Origin: Tateyamaria pelophila
GTDB taxonomy: Bacteria > Pseudomonadota > Alphaproteobacteria > Rhodobacterales > Rhodobacteraceae
Direction: 5' to 3'
Assembly (NCBI RefSeq): GCF_019966495.1
Contig: NZ_JAIMIA010000047.1
Span: 1-36,798 of the forward strand
DNA: 36,798 nucleotides
Of this stretch, positions 27,124-36,440 are shown one piece after another. Within the stretch, counting starts at the first letter, position 1. Each line of letters begins with the position of its first letter. Position numbers and translations under genes: made by a program. A model generated the notes under the pieces. That model saw only the letters and a program-made list of their open reading frames with translations, was not told the DNA's origin and did no database searches.

Positions 27124-28092
27124 ATGAAAAAATGGATCGCAGGGGCCGCCACGGCCCTCATGACACTGACCGGAGCAGCCTTCGCGGAAGGGCATGGCGA
27201 TTACCCGGATCGTCCCATCATGCTGATGGTCAGCTATGGCGCGGGCGGCGCCACGGATTTTCAGGCGCGCATCGTGACCATGACCGCCGGAAACGAAGAC
27301 GCGTTGGGTGTGCCCATCGCCATCATCAACAAACCGGGAGCGGGTGGCCGCGTCGGCTGGAACTGGCTTGCGTCCCAAGCCGAAGCGGACGGGTATACGC
27401 TGGGGGCCTACAACATTCCGCACTTCATCGCGCAATCGATCGAGGGCGGCGTGAGCTATACTGCCGACAGCTTTGAGCCCATTGCGAACTGGGGGGCGGA
27501 CCCCGCCGTGTTTGTCGTAGCCGCTGACAGCCCTTTCAACTCGATGCAGGATGTCGTGGATTATGCCAAGGAAAATCCCGGCGGGCTGACATTTTCCGGC
27601 GCTGGTCTGTTTGTCGGGCATCACATCGCTGCGTTACAGTTGGAAAAAGCGGCGGGTGTCAAACTGGCCTATATCCCCAGCAATGCGGGTGGTGCAGGCG
27701 CGATGAAATCAGTCATCGCTGGCGAAGTTCTGGGCGGGGTGAACAACCTGTCGGACGCCTTCCGGGCGCGCGAAGCGGGCAACGTCAAGGTCCTCGGGGT
27801 CTTTGATCTGGAGCGCAACAGCTTCATGGAAGACGTACCGACGATGGCCGAACAGGGCTTTGACATCGACAACGCGTCCGTCAACTTCCGAGGGGTGATG
27901 GTGCCCAAGGGAACACCGCAGCCCGTGATCGACCACTTGGCAGCCGTTGTGCCGACGATGTTCGAAAACAGCAGCGTTCAGGGCAAAATGTCAGCCGGTG
28001 GCAGCCCGATGCACGTCATGACCCGCGAAGAGGTTCAGGAAATGTGGACGGCCCGTCAAGCGACGCTTCAAGAGCTGCTTGCTGGCCTGTGA
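27124..28092 (+). CDS. tctC: Tripartite tricarboxylate transporter binding protein, TctC/Bug family
   Basis: The product has 322 residues. A Sec signal peptide (MKKWIAGAATALMTLTGAAFA) is followed by a Bug-type periplasmic binding protein: DYPDRPIMLMVSYGAGGATD near the mature N-terminus, INKPGAGGRVGWNW, and an AGGAGAMKSVIAGEV loop. In Bug proteins such loops clasp the carboxylate of the ligand. Given the sauS/sauT-like genes downstream, sulfoacetate is the suggested ligand. GGGAGGA precedes the ATG. A hairpin follows the gene at 28101-28126, compatible with higher expression of the binding protein. Confidence 0.9.
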   Translation: MKKWIAGAATALMTLTGAAFAEGHGDYPDRPIMLMVSYGAGGATDFQARIVTMTAGNEDALGVPIAIINKPGAGGRVGWNWLASQAEADGYTLGAYNIPHFIAQSIEGGVSYTADSFEPIANWGADPAVFVVAADSPFNSMQDVVDYAKENPGGLTFSGAGLFVGHHIAALQLEKAAGVKLAYIPSNAGGAGAMKSVIAGEVLGGVNNLSDAFRAREAGNVKVLGVFDLERNSFMEDVPTMAEQGFDIDNASVNFRGVMVPKGTPQPVIDHLAAVVPTMFENSSVQGKMSAGGSPMHVMTREEVQEMWTARQATLQELLAGL

Positions 28093-28100
28093 AGTCTGAC

Positions 28101-28126
28101 GAAGGGGCGCGACGTTGCGCCCCTTC
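28101..28126 (+). terminator. Perfect 10-base hairpin between tctC and sauS
   Basis: GAAGGGGCGC (28101-28110), a GACGTT loop and GCGCCCCTTC (28117-28126) form a perfect stem. No T-tract follows, so it is more likely an mRNA-stabilising or attenuating element within the operon than a full terminator. Confidence 0.55.
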
Positions 28127-28147
28127 ACCAACCAAAGGATGCACGAA

Positions 28148-29551
28148 ATGACCACAACAGACCCGATCCAGCATGTAGAGGATATGGTTGCCCGTGCGCG
28201 CGCCGCCCAACTGCGGTTCGAGGCAAATGGCAGTCAGGCACTGTACGATCGGGCAGCGGCGGCAGCCGCCTGGGCCATCATGGAACCGTCCCGCAACGAA
28301 GCATTGGCCAGGCTTGCGGTCGAAACGACCGGGCTGGGCAATGTTGCCGACAAGATCATCAAGAACCATCGCAAGACCCTGGGTCTGATGCGCGATATCC
28401 AGCAGGCCAAGACATACGGCGTGATCAGTGATGACCCGGAAACCGGCCTCACGAAAATTGCGCGGCCCATCGGCGTGATCGGTGCGGTTGTTCCGTCCAC
28501 GAACCCCGGCGCCACGCCGGCCAACAACATCATCAACGCGCTGAAATGCGGCAACGCCATTGCCGTATCGCCGTCCCCGAAAGGTGTACCGACCTGTGAG
28601 GCTTTGCTGGGATACATTCACGCCGAGTTCGACAAATCCGGGATTGACCGCGATCTGGTGCAGATGATCCCCGGTCGCGGCTCCAAGGAAACAACGCAAC
28701 GGCTGCTCGAAATCTCGGATATGATCGTCGTGACCGGCAGCCAGAACAACGTGCGCCGCGCCTATACGTCGGGCACGCCGGCGCTGGCCGTCGGGGCCGG
28801 CAACGTGACCGTTATCGTCGATGAAACCGCCGATCTGACAGCGGCGGCCCAGAAAATCGCAGCTTCCAAGACATTCGACAACGCAACGTCCTGTTCGTCA
28901 GAGAATGCGATTGTGGTGATCGACGCGGTTTATGACGCCTTTGTCGCCGAGATGGCCGAGGCCGGGGGCGCGCTGATCACGGATGACACCCGCATCATCG
29001 AAAAGCTATGGGTGAAGGGCCACCTCAACCCCCGCGCCATCGCGCAAGATGCAGACAAGTTGATTGCGGCGCTTGGCCTCACAGGAGAAGTGCCGGAAGA
29101 CACGCAATTCATCGCAGTGGAGACGACCGGCATCGGTCCGGATCATCCGCTGTCCGGTGAAAAACTAAGTCGCGTTTTGACAGTATACCGCGCCACTGAT
29201 TTCGACGATGCGGTCGACATCACACGCAAGGTGCAGTTGTTTCAGGGGGCGGGCCATTCCGTCGGCATTCACTCCACAGACACAACCCGCCCGATGACGC
29301 TGGCACAGGCCATCCCGACCAGCCGCGTCATCGTCAATCAGGCGCACACATTTGCCACGGGCGGTGCGTTTACCAATGGCATGCCCTTCTCGCTCTCCAT
29401 GGGATGTGGGTCCTGGGGCGGCAACTCGATCGACGACAATCTGCATTGGAGACACTTCATGCAAACAACCAAGATCGTGCGCGAAATCCCAGCGCGCGAA
29501 CCCAAGGTCGAGGACATCTTCAAGGACTACTGGGCGGAGACCGGCGGATGA
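28148..29551 (+). CDS. sauS: CoA-acylating aldehyde dehydrogenase, probable sulfoacetaldehyde dehydrogenase SauS
   Basis: The product has 467 residues. It belongs to the acylating aldehyde dehydrogenases (AdhE/EutE/PduP-like) rather than the hydrolytic kind: IARPIGVIGAVVPSTNPGAT (residues 105-123), SPSPKG near 141, and the catalytic Cys249 in ATSCSSENA, with AVGAGNV where hydrolytic enzymes carry their general-base Glu. SauS interconverts sulfoacetyl-CoA and sulfoacetaldehyde with NAD(P)+. The assignment comes from the pairing with a CoA ligase and an anion transporter, as in the sau genes of Cupriavidus necator, and from overall resemblance. Start: the ATG at 28148 with AAAGGA eight bases upstream; a TTG at 28115 lies in the hairpin. 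Its stop overlaps the ligase start. Confidence 0.68.
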   Translation: MTTTDPIQHVEDMVARARAAQLRFEANGSQALYDRAAAAAAWAIMEPSRNEALARLAVETTGLGNVADKIIKNHRKTLGLMRDIQQAKTYGVISDDPETGLTKIARPIGVIGAVVPSTNPGATPANNIINALKCGNAIAVSPSPKGVPTCEALLGYIHAEFDKSGIDRDLVQMIPGRGSKETTQRLLEISDMIVVTGSQNNVRRAYTSGTPALAVGAGNVTVIVDETADLTAAAQKIAASKTFDNATSCSSENAIVVIDAVYDAFVAEMAEAGGALITDDTRIIEKLWVKGHLNPRAIAQDADKLIAALGLTGEVPEDTQFIAVETTGIGPDHPLSGEKLSRVLTVYRATDFDDAVDITRKVQLFQGAGHSVGIHSTDTTRPMTLAQAIPTSRVIVNQAHTFATGGAFTNGMPFSLSMGCGSWGGNSIDDNLHWRHFMQTTKIVREIPAREPKVEDIFKDYWAETGG

Positions 29552-31038
29552 TCCTTGATCTGCAAAATCCACCGAGAGGCACAGTTCGAGACTGGATTGA
29601 CCATCGCGCGGCCCAAGGTGGCGTCGCCATGGTCTTCCCCGAAACCGACGAGATGCTGGAGTGGGGCACATTGCGATCCGAGGCCATCGCAATCGCGAGG
29701 ACACTCACTGCCGCAGGCGTGGCCAAAAGCGAAAGCGTCGCGATCGTCCATCCCAACGGTCCGGAGGGGATTACCGCGCTTTACGGGGTCCTGTATGGCG
29801 GCTTTCGCGCAACGATGATCAACCTCGCGGCTGGACGGGACGCCATCAACTATGCGCTGGGTCACAGCGGCGCGCGATTTGCCTTTGTGCACGAGAGCGC
29901 CGCCGATCTGTACCACTCTGCTGCACCGGATGGCTTGACGCTCGTATCCGGAACCGCCGAAACTGACATCGCCCTGCATGCTTTGGCAGCCGAAGATCAT
30001 GCACTTTTGATGTACACATCAGGCACGACGGGAAAGCCGAAGGGTGTCGTTCATACCCATGCCAGCCTTTTGGCGGGCGGATGGACCACGACAATCGCCC
30101 ACGCGCTGACACCCGACGATCGCGGATTTTGCGTCTTGCCGCTGTATCATATCAACGGGCTTTGCGTCTCCTTGATGGGATCGCTCGTCTCAGGCGGATC
30201 GCTTGCGGTTGTATCCCGTTTTTCGGCCAGCCAATTCTGGCATCAGGCTGAGCGCGCGCACGTCACGTGGTTTTCAGTTGTCCCAACGATCATCAGTCAC
30301 CTGCTGCACAGTGCGGAAAACCCGGATCCGGATTGTATCGAACGGTTGCGCTTTGGCCGCTCCGCGTCGTCCGCGCTGGCCGTCGAGACGCAGCGCACCT
30401 TCGAGAACCGCTTTGGCGTTCCCATCATCGAAACCATGGGGCTGACCGAAACCGCGGCCCAGATCCTGTCGAACCCCTTGCCACCCGGTCTGCGCAAAAT
30501 CGGCTCGCCGGGGCTTGGCTATGGTAATCAGGTCTGCATCCTCGCCCCGGACCAAAGCGAATGCGCGCGCAACACAGAAGGTGAGATCGCGGTCAAAGGC
30601 CCGAATGTGATGTTGGAGTATCTGAACAACCCAGAAGCCACCGCCGCGACGTTTACCGGCGATTGGCTGCGCACCGGTGATTTGGGCAAGATGGACGATG
30701 ACGGCTACGTCTATGTCACGGGCCGGATCAAGGAATTGATCATCAAGGGCGGCGAAAACATCGCCCCACGCGAAATCGACGAAGCCCTCTATTCCCATCC
30801 CGATATCATAGAGGCCGCCGCCTTCGCCCGCCCCTGCGCCACCTATGGCGAGCGGGTCGAAGCCGCCGTTCGTGTGGCAGAGGGCTCAACGCTTCAAGAA
30901 AGCGATTTGATCGAGGCCTGCCGAGAACGACTGGGCGCGTTCAAATCTCCGGATGCGATTTTCTTTCTGGACGAGTTGCCCAAAGGCCCGTCGGGGAAAA
31001 TTCAGCGCCTCAAACTGGCCGAAGCTCTCAAGGGCTAG
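29548..31038 (+). CDS. sauT: AMP-forming acyl-CoA ligase, probable sulfoacetate-CoA ligase SauT
   Basis: The product has 496 residues, a complete ANL-superfamily enzyme. Motifs in order: the P-loop YTSGTTGKPKG (156-166), ETMGLTETAAQ near residue 295, the ATP-ribose Asp in DWLRTGDLG, the hinge VTGRIKELIIKGGENIAPRE, and the C-terminal catalytic Lys484 in GPSGKIQRLKL. It activates a carboxylate with ATP and CoA. Coupling (ATGA) to an acylating aldehyde dehydrogenase implies acid to acyl-CoA to aldehyde. With sulfoacetate as substrate this yields sulfoacetaldehyde, the substrate of Xsc, which is not in the window. Another short acid cannot be excluded. It converges on alkB across 35 bases. Confidence 0.65.
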   Translation: MILDLQNPPRGTVRDWIDHRAAQGGVAMVFPETDEMLEWGTLRSEAIAIARTLTAAGVAKSESVAIVHPNGPEGITALYGVLYGGFRATMINLAAGRDAINYALGHSGARFAFVHESAADLYHSAAPDGLTLVSGTAETDIALHALAAEDHALLMYTSGTTGKPKGVVHTHASLLAGGWTTTIAHALTPDDRGFCVLPLYHINGLCVSLMGSLVSGGSLAVVSRFSASQFWHQAERAHVTWFSVVPTIISHLLHSAENPDPDCIERLRFGRSASSALAVETQRTFENRFGVPIIETMGLTETAAQILSNPLPPGLRKIGSPGLGYGNQVCILAPDQSECARNTEGEIAVKGPNVMLEYLNNPEATAATFTGDWLRTGDLGKMDDDGYVYVTGRIKELIIKGGENIAPREIDEALYSHPDIIEAAAFARPCATYGERVEAAVRVAEGSTLQESDLIEACRERLGAFKSPDAIFFLDELPKGPSGKIQRLKLAEALKG

Positions 31039-31073
31039 GCGCGGGGGTCACGAAAAAACCCGTCATTCACGCC

Positions 31074-31673
31074 TCACGTCACCACCCGACAGGTCAGATT
31101 GATCCGCCCGCCCTTTGGCAACAGCGACGACGACCCGAACCTGATCCGATCCACCCCGTGATAGGTCAGGCGCGCCGCACCGCCCATCACCACCACATCA
31201 CCGGACTCGAGCCAGAGCGATTCCGTCTTGCCGCCCCGTGTCTTGTTTCCAATACGGAAAAGACCCGCATCACCCAGAGACACCGACAAAACCGGCCACG
31301 AAAAATCCGCCTCGTCGCGATCCTGGTGCATGCCCATGCGCGCGCCTTCCCCGTAATAGTTGATCAAGCAGCAATCGGGCGCACGCTCCAGTCCGGTCAG
31401 ATCATGCCATAACGCCAAAACGGCGGCCGGAATTGGGGGCCATTTCGTACCATGCGGATGGGTCGGGGCATAACGATACCCCGTTTTGTCCGCATACCAC
31501 CCGACCGTGCCGGCAGACGTCATATGGACCGACATCGGTTTGCCATAGGGCGTCTGTGGCGAAAACATCGGTGCTTGCGATGCAACAGCGCGTACATCTT
31601 CGACCAAAGAAATTTGTGCCCTGACATCCAAATATTCCTTGTAGATGTCAAAACCCCTTATTTTTGCCCGCAT
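31074..31673 (-). CDS. alkB: AlkB-type Fe(II)/2-oxoglutarate-dependent DNA dioxygenase
   Basis: The product has 199 residues. It repairs 1-methyladenine and 3-methylcytosine by oxidative demethylation. The iron ligands are His and Asp in MGMHQDRDEADFSWP and the distal His in RLTYHGVDRI. The 2-oxoglutarate Arg pair is in GGRINLTCR. INYYGEGARMGMH is a further AlkB block. No SOS box or Ada site was recognised upstream. It is divergent from dnaK across a gap of about 190 bases and converges on the sauT-like gene. Confidence 0.92.
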   Translation of the reverse strand: MRAKIRGFDIYKEYLDVRAQISLVEDVRAVASQAPMFSPQTPYGKPMSVHMTSAGTVGWYADKTGYRYAPTHPHGTKWPPIPAAVLALWHDLTGLERAPDCCLINYYGEGARMGMHQDRDEADFSWPVLSVSLGDAGLFRIGNKTRGGKTESLWLESGDVVVMGGAARLTYHGVDRIRFGSSSLLPKGGRINLTCRVVT

Positions 31674-31729
31674 TTTCGATAACCTTGGCGAATATGTGCA
31701 AATTTGCTGTTTTGGACTCCGCTACAGTG

Positions 31730-31759
31730 GTTGCAGCGTCAAATGACCCTCCTTATATA
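31730..31759 (+). promoter_or_regulatory. Possible RpoH-type heat-shock promoter for dnaK
   Basis: GTTG at 31730-31733, then 17-18 bases and CCTTATATA at 31751-31759, resembles the alphaproteobacterial sigma-32 pattern CTTG-N17/18-CYTATNT, with one mismatch in the -35 region. It would leave a leader of roughly 100 bases before dnaK, in which a small GCGCA..TGCGC hairpin (31769-31786) is visible. No CIRCE element was found. Confidence 0.45.
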
Positions 31760-31865
31760 CGGCCCAGCGCGCAGGGAAACTTGCGCATTTCATTGCGTGG
31801 CGTCGATGCCGAAACGGGTCGCCGCCTCGTGTCATCGCCTTGAACGAACATGAGGGATCGAAAAC

Positions 31866-33776
31866 ATGGCCAAAGTAATTGGTATTGACCTAGGAACGAC
31901 AAACAGCTGCGTCGCAATCATGGATGGCAGCCAACCCCGCGTTATCGAAAACGCAGAAGGCGCACGTACGACACCGTCGATCGTCGCATTTACCGAAGGC
32001 GAACGCCTGGTCGGGCAACCCGCCAAACGGCAGGCCGTCACAAACCCCGACAACACCATTTTTGGTGTGAAGCGTCTGATCGGTCGTCGCAACGACGACC
32101 CGGATCTGGCGAAAGACAAGAAAAACCTGCCATTCAACGTCATCGACGGCGGCAACGGCGACGCGTGGGTCGAAGCGCGCGGCGAAAAATATTCTCCCAG
32201 CCAGATTTCTGCCTTCATCCTCGGCAAGATGAAAGAGACAGCGGAAAGCTATCTTGGCGAAGACGTGACCCAGGCGGTCATCACCGTCCCCGCCTATTTC
32301 AACGATGCCCAGCGTCAGGCCACCAAAGATGCGGGCAAAATTGCCGGTCTGGAAGTGCTGCGGATCATCAACGAACCGACAGCCGCTGCCTTGGCGTACG
32401 GTCTCGACAAAGAGAACACCCAAACCATTGCAGTCTATGACCTTGGCGGCGGTACCTTTGACGTAACCATCCTCGAAATTGACGATGGCCTGTTCGAAGT
32501 GAAATCGACCAACGGCGACACCTTCCTGGGTGGCGAAGACTTCGACATGCGCATCGTGAACTACCTCGCGGAGCAGTTCAAAAAAGAGCATGGCGTTGAC
32601 CTGACCCAAGACAAGATGGCCCTGCAGCGCCTCAAGGAAGCGGCGGAAAAAGCCAAGATCGAATTGTCATCGGCCAATCAGACCGAAATCAACCAGCCGT
32701 TCATCTCGATGGGCTCGAACGGCCAGCCGCTGCACATGGTGCTGAAACTGACCCGCGCCAAGCTGGAACAGTTGGTTGGGGATCTGATCAAGGCATCAAT
32801 GAAACCTTGTGCCGCCGCTCTGAAAGACGCCGGTCTCTCCGCCTCCGACATCGACGAAGTTGTTTTGGTCGGTGGTATGACACGGATGCCCAAAGTGGTC
32901 GAAGAAGTGACCAAGTTCTTTGGCAAAGAGCCGCACAAGGGTGTGAACCCTGACGAAGTGGTTGCCATGGGTGCCGCCATTCAGGCCGGCGTTCTGCAAG
33001 GTGACGTCAAGGACGTTGTCCTTCTCGACGTGACACCATTGTCGATGGGTATCGAAACTCTCGGCGGTGTGTTCACACGTCTGATCGACCGGAACACCAC
33101 GATCCCGACCAAGAAGTCGCAGATCTTCTCGACCGCCGAAGACAACCAGAGCGCCGTGACGATCCGGGTCTTCCAAGGCGAGCGCGAAATGGCTTCGGAC
33201 AACAAGATTCTGGGCAACTTCAACCTGGAAAACATCCCGCCAGCTCCACGCGGCATGCCACAGATCGAGGTGACCTTTGACATTGATGCCAACGGCATCG
33301 TGTCGGTTGGCGCCAAGGACAAAGGCACCGGCAAAGAGCAGCAGATCACGATTCAGGCATCCGGCGGTTTGTCGGATGAGGACATCGACAAAATGGTCAA
33401 GGACGCCGAGGAAAATGCCGAGGCGGACAAAGAGCGTCGCGAGTTGATCGAATCGAAGAACCAGGCCGAAAGCCTCATCCACTCGACCGAAAAGTCGATG
33501 GAAGAGCATGCGGACAAGGTCGATCCGACAACGATCGAAGCCATTGAACTGGCGGTTGCCGCGCTCAAGGACGAGTTGGAAACAGACAACACCGACAAGA
33601 TCAAGTCGGGCATCCAGAACGTCACGGAAGCAGCCATGAAACTGGGCGAAGCGATCTATAAATCAGCGCAGGAAGACGGCGACGCAGAGCCGACAGCCGC
33701 TGATGAACCAGGCTCGCGCGATGACGACATCGTAGACGCCGAGTTCGAAGATCTGGACAACGACAAGCGCGCTTAA
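31866..33776 (+). CDS. dnaK: Hsp70 chaperone DnaK
   Basis: The product has 636 residues, full length. It is the ATP-driven chaperone for nascent and heat-damaged proteins. The ATPase domain (1-385) carries [17 protein letters not shown], the Hsp70 signatures [14 protein letters not shown] and [13 protein letters not shown], and [11 protein letters not shown]. The hydrophobic linker [11 protein letters not shown] leads to the peptide-binding domain and a helical lid, ending in the acidic [24 protein letters not shown] precedes the ATG. dnaJ follows 78 bases later on the same strand; grpE is not adjacent. Confidence 0.98.
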   Translation: MAKVIGIDLGTTNSCVAIMDGSQPRVIENAEGARTTPSIVAFTEGERLVGQPAKRQAVTNPDNTIFGVKRLIGRRNDDPDLAKDKKNLPFNVIDGGNGDAWVEARGEKYSPSQISAFILGKMKETAESYLGEDVTQAVITVPAYFNDAQRQATKDAGKIAGLEVLRIINEPTAAALAYGLDKENTQTIAVYDLGGGTFDVTILEIDDGLFEVKSTNGDTFLGGEDFDMRIVNYLAEQFKKEHGVDLTQDKMALQRLKEAAEKAKIELSSANQTEINQPFISMGSNGQPLHMVLKLTRAKLEQLVGDLIKASMKPCAAALKDAGLSASDIDEVVLVGGMTRMPKVVEEVTKFFGKEPHKGVNPDEVVAMGAAIQAGVLQGDVKDVVLLDVTPLSMGIETLGGVFTRLIDRNTTIPTKKSQIFSTAEDNQSAVTIRVFQGEREMASDNKILGNFNLENIPPAPRGMPQIEVTFDIDANGIVSVGAKDKGTGKEQQITIQASGGLSDEDIDKMVKDAEENAEADKERRELIESKNQAESLIHSTEKSMEEHADKVDPTTIEAIELAVAALKDELETDNTDKIKSGIQNVTEAAMKLGEAIYKSAQEDGDAEPTAADEPGSRDDDIVDAEFEDLDNDKRA

Positions 33777-33803
33777 TCTTGCGCGCCAGGGAACCAATCA
33801 CGG

Positions 33804-33826
33804 GGCCGGTCCACATCGGGCCGGCC
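33804..33826 (+). other. Hairpin in the dnaK-dnaJ gap
   Basis: GGCCGG (33804-33809) and CCGGCC (33821-33826) can pair across an 11-base loop. No T-tract follows, so this is probably an attenuating or mRNA-protecting structure that lowers dnaJ expression relative to dnaK. Confidence 0.4.
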
Positions 33827-33854
33827 TCAGACGTTCCAGCAAAGGATATGATCC

Positions 33855-34994
33855 ATGGCAAAACGTGACTACTACGAGGTGCTTGGCGTCTCAAAAGGGG
33901 CAAGCGCCGACGAGATCAAAAAAGGCTACCGTGCAAAGGCCAAGGAACTGCACCCGGACCGGAATGCAGACAATCCAAACGCGGAATCCCAATTCAAGGA
34001 AGCCAACGAAGCCTACGACGTCCTGAAGGACGGCGACAAAAAGGCGGCCTATGACCGCTTTGGCCATGCCGCCTTCGAGGGCGGAATGGGTGGCGGACGT
34101 CCCGGCGGCGGCCAGCAAGGCGACTTTGGCTCCGCGTTCTCCGACGTCTTCGATGATTTGTTTGGCGACTTCATGGGTGGCCAACGCGGAGGTGGTGGAC
34201 GACGCGCAGCGCGCGGATCTGATCTGCGCTACAATCTTCGGATCAACCTCGAAGACGCGTTCTCGGGCATGCAGAAGACCGTCAATGTACCGACATCCGT
34301 TGCCTGTGACGGCTGTAAAGGATCAGGCGCCGAGGGCGGATCCGAGCCGACCACATGCCCGACCTGTTCCGGCATGGGCAAGGTGCGCGCGCAGCAGGGC
34401 TTTTTCACAGTGGAACGGACCTGTCCCACATGCTCCGGCATGGGCCAGATCATCAAGAACCCGTGTAAAAGCTGCGGCGGCGCCGGTCGCGTAGAGAAAG
34501 ATCGGTCGCTCAGCGTGAATATTCCGGCCGGGGTTGAAACCGGCACGCGCATTCGTCTTGCAGGCGAAGGCGAGGCGGGAATGCGGGGCGGACCGACAGG
34601 TGATCTCTACATTTTCATTGATGTGGCAGAGCATAAACTCTTTGAACGGGACGGCTCGAACCTCTTCTGTCGTGTCCCTGTGTCCATGGGGACCGCGGCA
34701 CTGGGCGGGTCCATCGAAGTGCCGACGATTGACGGCGGACGCGGACGGGTTCAAATCCCGGCCGGGTCTCAATCAGGTCGGCAAATGCGACTGCGGTCCA
34801 AAGGTATGCCTGCCCTGCGTGGCGGTGGCTTGGGCGACATGTTCATCGAGCTTGCCGTAGAGACGCCAGTGAATTTGACAAGTCGTCAGAAAGAATTGCT
34901 GCGCGAATTCGAAGACCTCTCCGAAGAGAACAATCCTGAATCCTCCAGCTTCTTTTCGTCGGTCAAATCGTTCTGGGACGGCATGAAGGGCTGA
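33855..34994 (+). CDS. dnaJ: Co-chaperone DnaJ (Hsp40, type I)
   Basis: The product has 379 residues. It stimulates DnaK ATP hydrolysis and delivers unfolded clients. The J domain has the HPD motif at residues 33-35 (ELHPDRN). A Gly/Phe-rich linker (about 75-115) follows, then four zinc repeats: [24 protein letters not shown] and CKSCGGAG. The C-terminal client-binding domains follow. All parts are intact. It lies downstream of dnaK, the standard order. Confidence 0.98.
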   Translation: MAKRDYYEVLGVSKGASADEIKKGYRAKAKELHPDRNADNPNAESQFKEANEAYDVLKDGDKKAAYDRFGHAAFEGGMGGGRPGGGQQGDFGSAFSDVFDDLFGDFMGGQRGGGGRRAARGSDLRYNLRINLEDAFSGMQKTVNVPTSVACDGCKGSGAEGGSEPTTCPTCSGMGKVRAQQGFFTVERTCPTCSGMGQIIKNPCKSCGGAGRVEKDRSLSVNIPAGVETGTRIRLAGEGEAGMRGGPTGDLYIFIDVAEHKLFERDGSNLFCRVPVSMGTAALGGSIEVPTIDGGRGRVQIPAGSQSGRQMRLRSKGMPALRGGGLGDMFIELAVETPVNLTSRQKELLREFEDLSEENNPESSSFFSSVKSFWDGMKG

Positions 34995-35015
34995 TGTAGC
35001 GATCAAGGACTACCG

Positions 35016-35072
35016 GTAGGGCGGGCTAAACCCCGCCTTACTTGGGCCCCGTAAGGCGGATTTTAATCCGCC
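35016..35072. repeat. Second REP/BIME-like pair of inverted GTAAGGCGG hairpin units
   Basis: The left unit (35016-35041) reads GTAGGGCGGGC..CCCGCCTTAC and the right unit (35051-35072) reads GTAAGGCGG..CCGCC. As at 8399-8468, each is a hairpin and the GTAAG ends face a short spacer. Stems agree in design but differ in inner bases, as expected for a dispersed family. It lies between dnaJ and the acetyltransferase gene. Confidence 0.75.
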
Positions 35073-35095
35073 ACGCTTTCCTATATGCTCCGAGA

Positions 35096-35602
35096 ATGCG
35101 CTTGACCTCAGGAACCACCACGTTGCGCCGTTTGCAGCCTGCTGACCTGTCGATCTTTCAAGCCTATCGCCAAGATCCAGACATTGCCCGCTATCAAGAC
35201 TGGGAAGCGATGTCAGACGCGCGGGCCACCGGTTTTCTCACTCATATGGCCAGGATCACCCCATTGATGCGTCTCGGTCAGTGGGCGCAAGTGGCCGTCA
35301 CACACACAGAGACTGACGTTTTGATCGGCGATATGGGTCTGTACCTTTCTGAGGACGGAACGGAAGCCGAAGTGGGCATCACCCTTGGCGCTGCGCAGCA
35401 TGGACAAGGGCATGCCACCCGCGCTGTACGATTGGCATCACAGTTTCTTTTCGATGAAACTGAAATCGCACACATCAGGGCCTATGCGGATGTGCGCAAT
35501 ACACCATCGCGGGCCTTGATGAAACGCGCAGGTTTTACACAAACAGGCACCTCGACCACGGCTGGTGTTAAAGAAGCTGTGTTTCTCTTGAACCGCCCCT
35601 AG
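35096..35602 (+). CDS. GNAT-family N-acetyltransferase (RimJ/RimL-like)
   Basis: The product has 168 residues. The start TLRRLQPADLSIFQAYRQDP is typical of the RimJ/RimL subgroup. The acetyl-CoA loop is LGAAQHGQGHATRAVRLASQ (the Q-x-x-G-x-G/A motif), followed by the C-terminal VRNTPSRALMKRAGFTQTG, where Asn and the mutable GF turn are conserved. The acceptor, whether a protein N-terminus, an antibiotic or a small amine, cannot be told. The frame stays open upstream to 35042, but that part is the hairpin repeat, so the ATG at 35096 is preferred despite a weak ribosome-binding site. Confidence 0.85.
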   Translation: MRLTSGTTTLRRLQPADLSIFQAYRQDPDIARYQDWEAMSDARATGFLTHMARITPLMRLGQWAQVAVTHTETDVLIGDMGLYLSEDGTEAEVGITLGAAQHGQGHATRAVRLASQFLFDETEIAHIRAYADVRNTPSRALMKRAGFTQTGTSTTAGVKEAVFLLNRP

Positions 35603-35678
35603 CGTCGACTGGCCGGACTCTAAAACATTTTGTCAGATCATTAACCCGGCGCTACCCAAAGGCACCCATGCTTTTCGC

Positions 35679-36428
35679 ATGTCCCAATTCTCAGAACGTC
35701 CCCTTCCCTTTGACCTCGACGAAGCCGCGCCTGTTCTAATCCCAAAGGGTAAAACGCCATCTTACATGGCCGACCATCGCAAGCGTTTGCGCACCAGGTT
35801 TGTGCAGGGTGGCGCGCAGGCAATGCCCGACTACGAACTTCTCGAACTCATCCTGTTTCGGGCCATCCCGCGACAGGATGTGAAACCGTTGGCGCACAGC
35901 CTGATGGCTGCGTTCGGGGATTTTAACCGCGTGATCACGGCACCGGTGGAGCGGTTACGTGACTTCAAAGGTATCGGTGAGGCCGTCATCACCGAATTCA
36001 AAATCGTCGAAGCCGCGGCCCAGCGACTCGCGCGCTCGAAAGTTCTGAACAAACAGCTTATTTCAAGCTGGGATGCACTGATCGACTATTGCCACACGAC
36101 CATGGCCCACCGCGAAACAGAGCAGTTCCGGGTGCTCTTTCTGGATCGCAAGAACGTATTGATCGCAGATGAGGAACAGGCCAAGGGCACCGTCGACCAC
36201 GTACCCGTTTATCCCCGCGAAGTGGCGAAACGGGCGCTCGAACTGAACGCGTCGGCCCTCATCCTGGTGCACAACCACCCGTCGGGCGACCCAACGCCAA
36301 GTCAAGCCGACATCGACATGACCCGCCAGATGGAAGCGGCCTGCGCCGCGCTCGGCCTGACCTTGCACGACCATTTGATCGTCGGAAAATCGCGCGAGCT
36401 CAGCTTCAAATCCGAAGGATACCTCTAA
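35679..36428 (+). CDS. radC: RadC family (JAB/MPN domain) protein
   Basis: The product has 249 residues. An N-terminal helix-hairpin-helix-like part (LRDFKGIGEAVITEFKIVEA) precedes a JAB-type metalloprotease-like domain with ILVHNHPSGDPTPSQADIDM, the zinc-binding HxH-x(n)-D signature. RadC was once named for DNA repair, but its biochemical role is unsettled. The stop codon TAA at 36426-36428 lies at the apparent border of the IS element that follows, and the C-terminus (GKSRELSFKSEGYL) is the normal family end, so the protein seems undamaged. Confidence 0.93.
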   Translation: MSQFSERPLPFDLDEAAPVLIPKGKTPSYMADHRKRLRTRFVQGGAQAMPDYELLELILFRAIPRQDVKPLAHSLMAAFGDFNRVITAPVERLRDFKGIGEAVITEFKIVEAAAQRLARSKVLNKQLISSWDALIDYCHTTMAHRETEQFRVLFLDRKNVLIADEEQAKGTVDHVPVYPREVAKRALELNASALILVHNHPSGDPTPSQADIDMTRQMEAACAALGLTLHDHLIVGKSRELSFKSEGYL

Positions 36429-36440
36429 AGCATTTTGCAT

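Noticed and set aside
28148-29551. AdhE-type bifunctional alcohol/aldehyde dehydrogenase fragment
   Set aside because: The acylating aldehyde dehydrogenase domain is complete at 467 residues and ends in a normal stop coupled to the next gene; no iron-alcohol dehydrogenase part follows.
31674-31865. CIRCE element or ROSE-type RNA thermometer before dnaK
   Set aside because: No TTAGCACTC-type repeat and no hairpin that masks the Shine-Dalgarno could be found.
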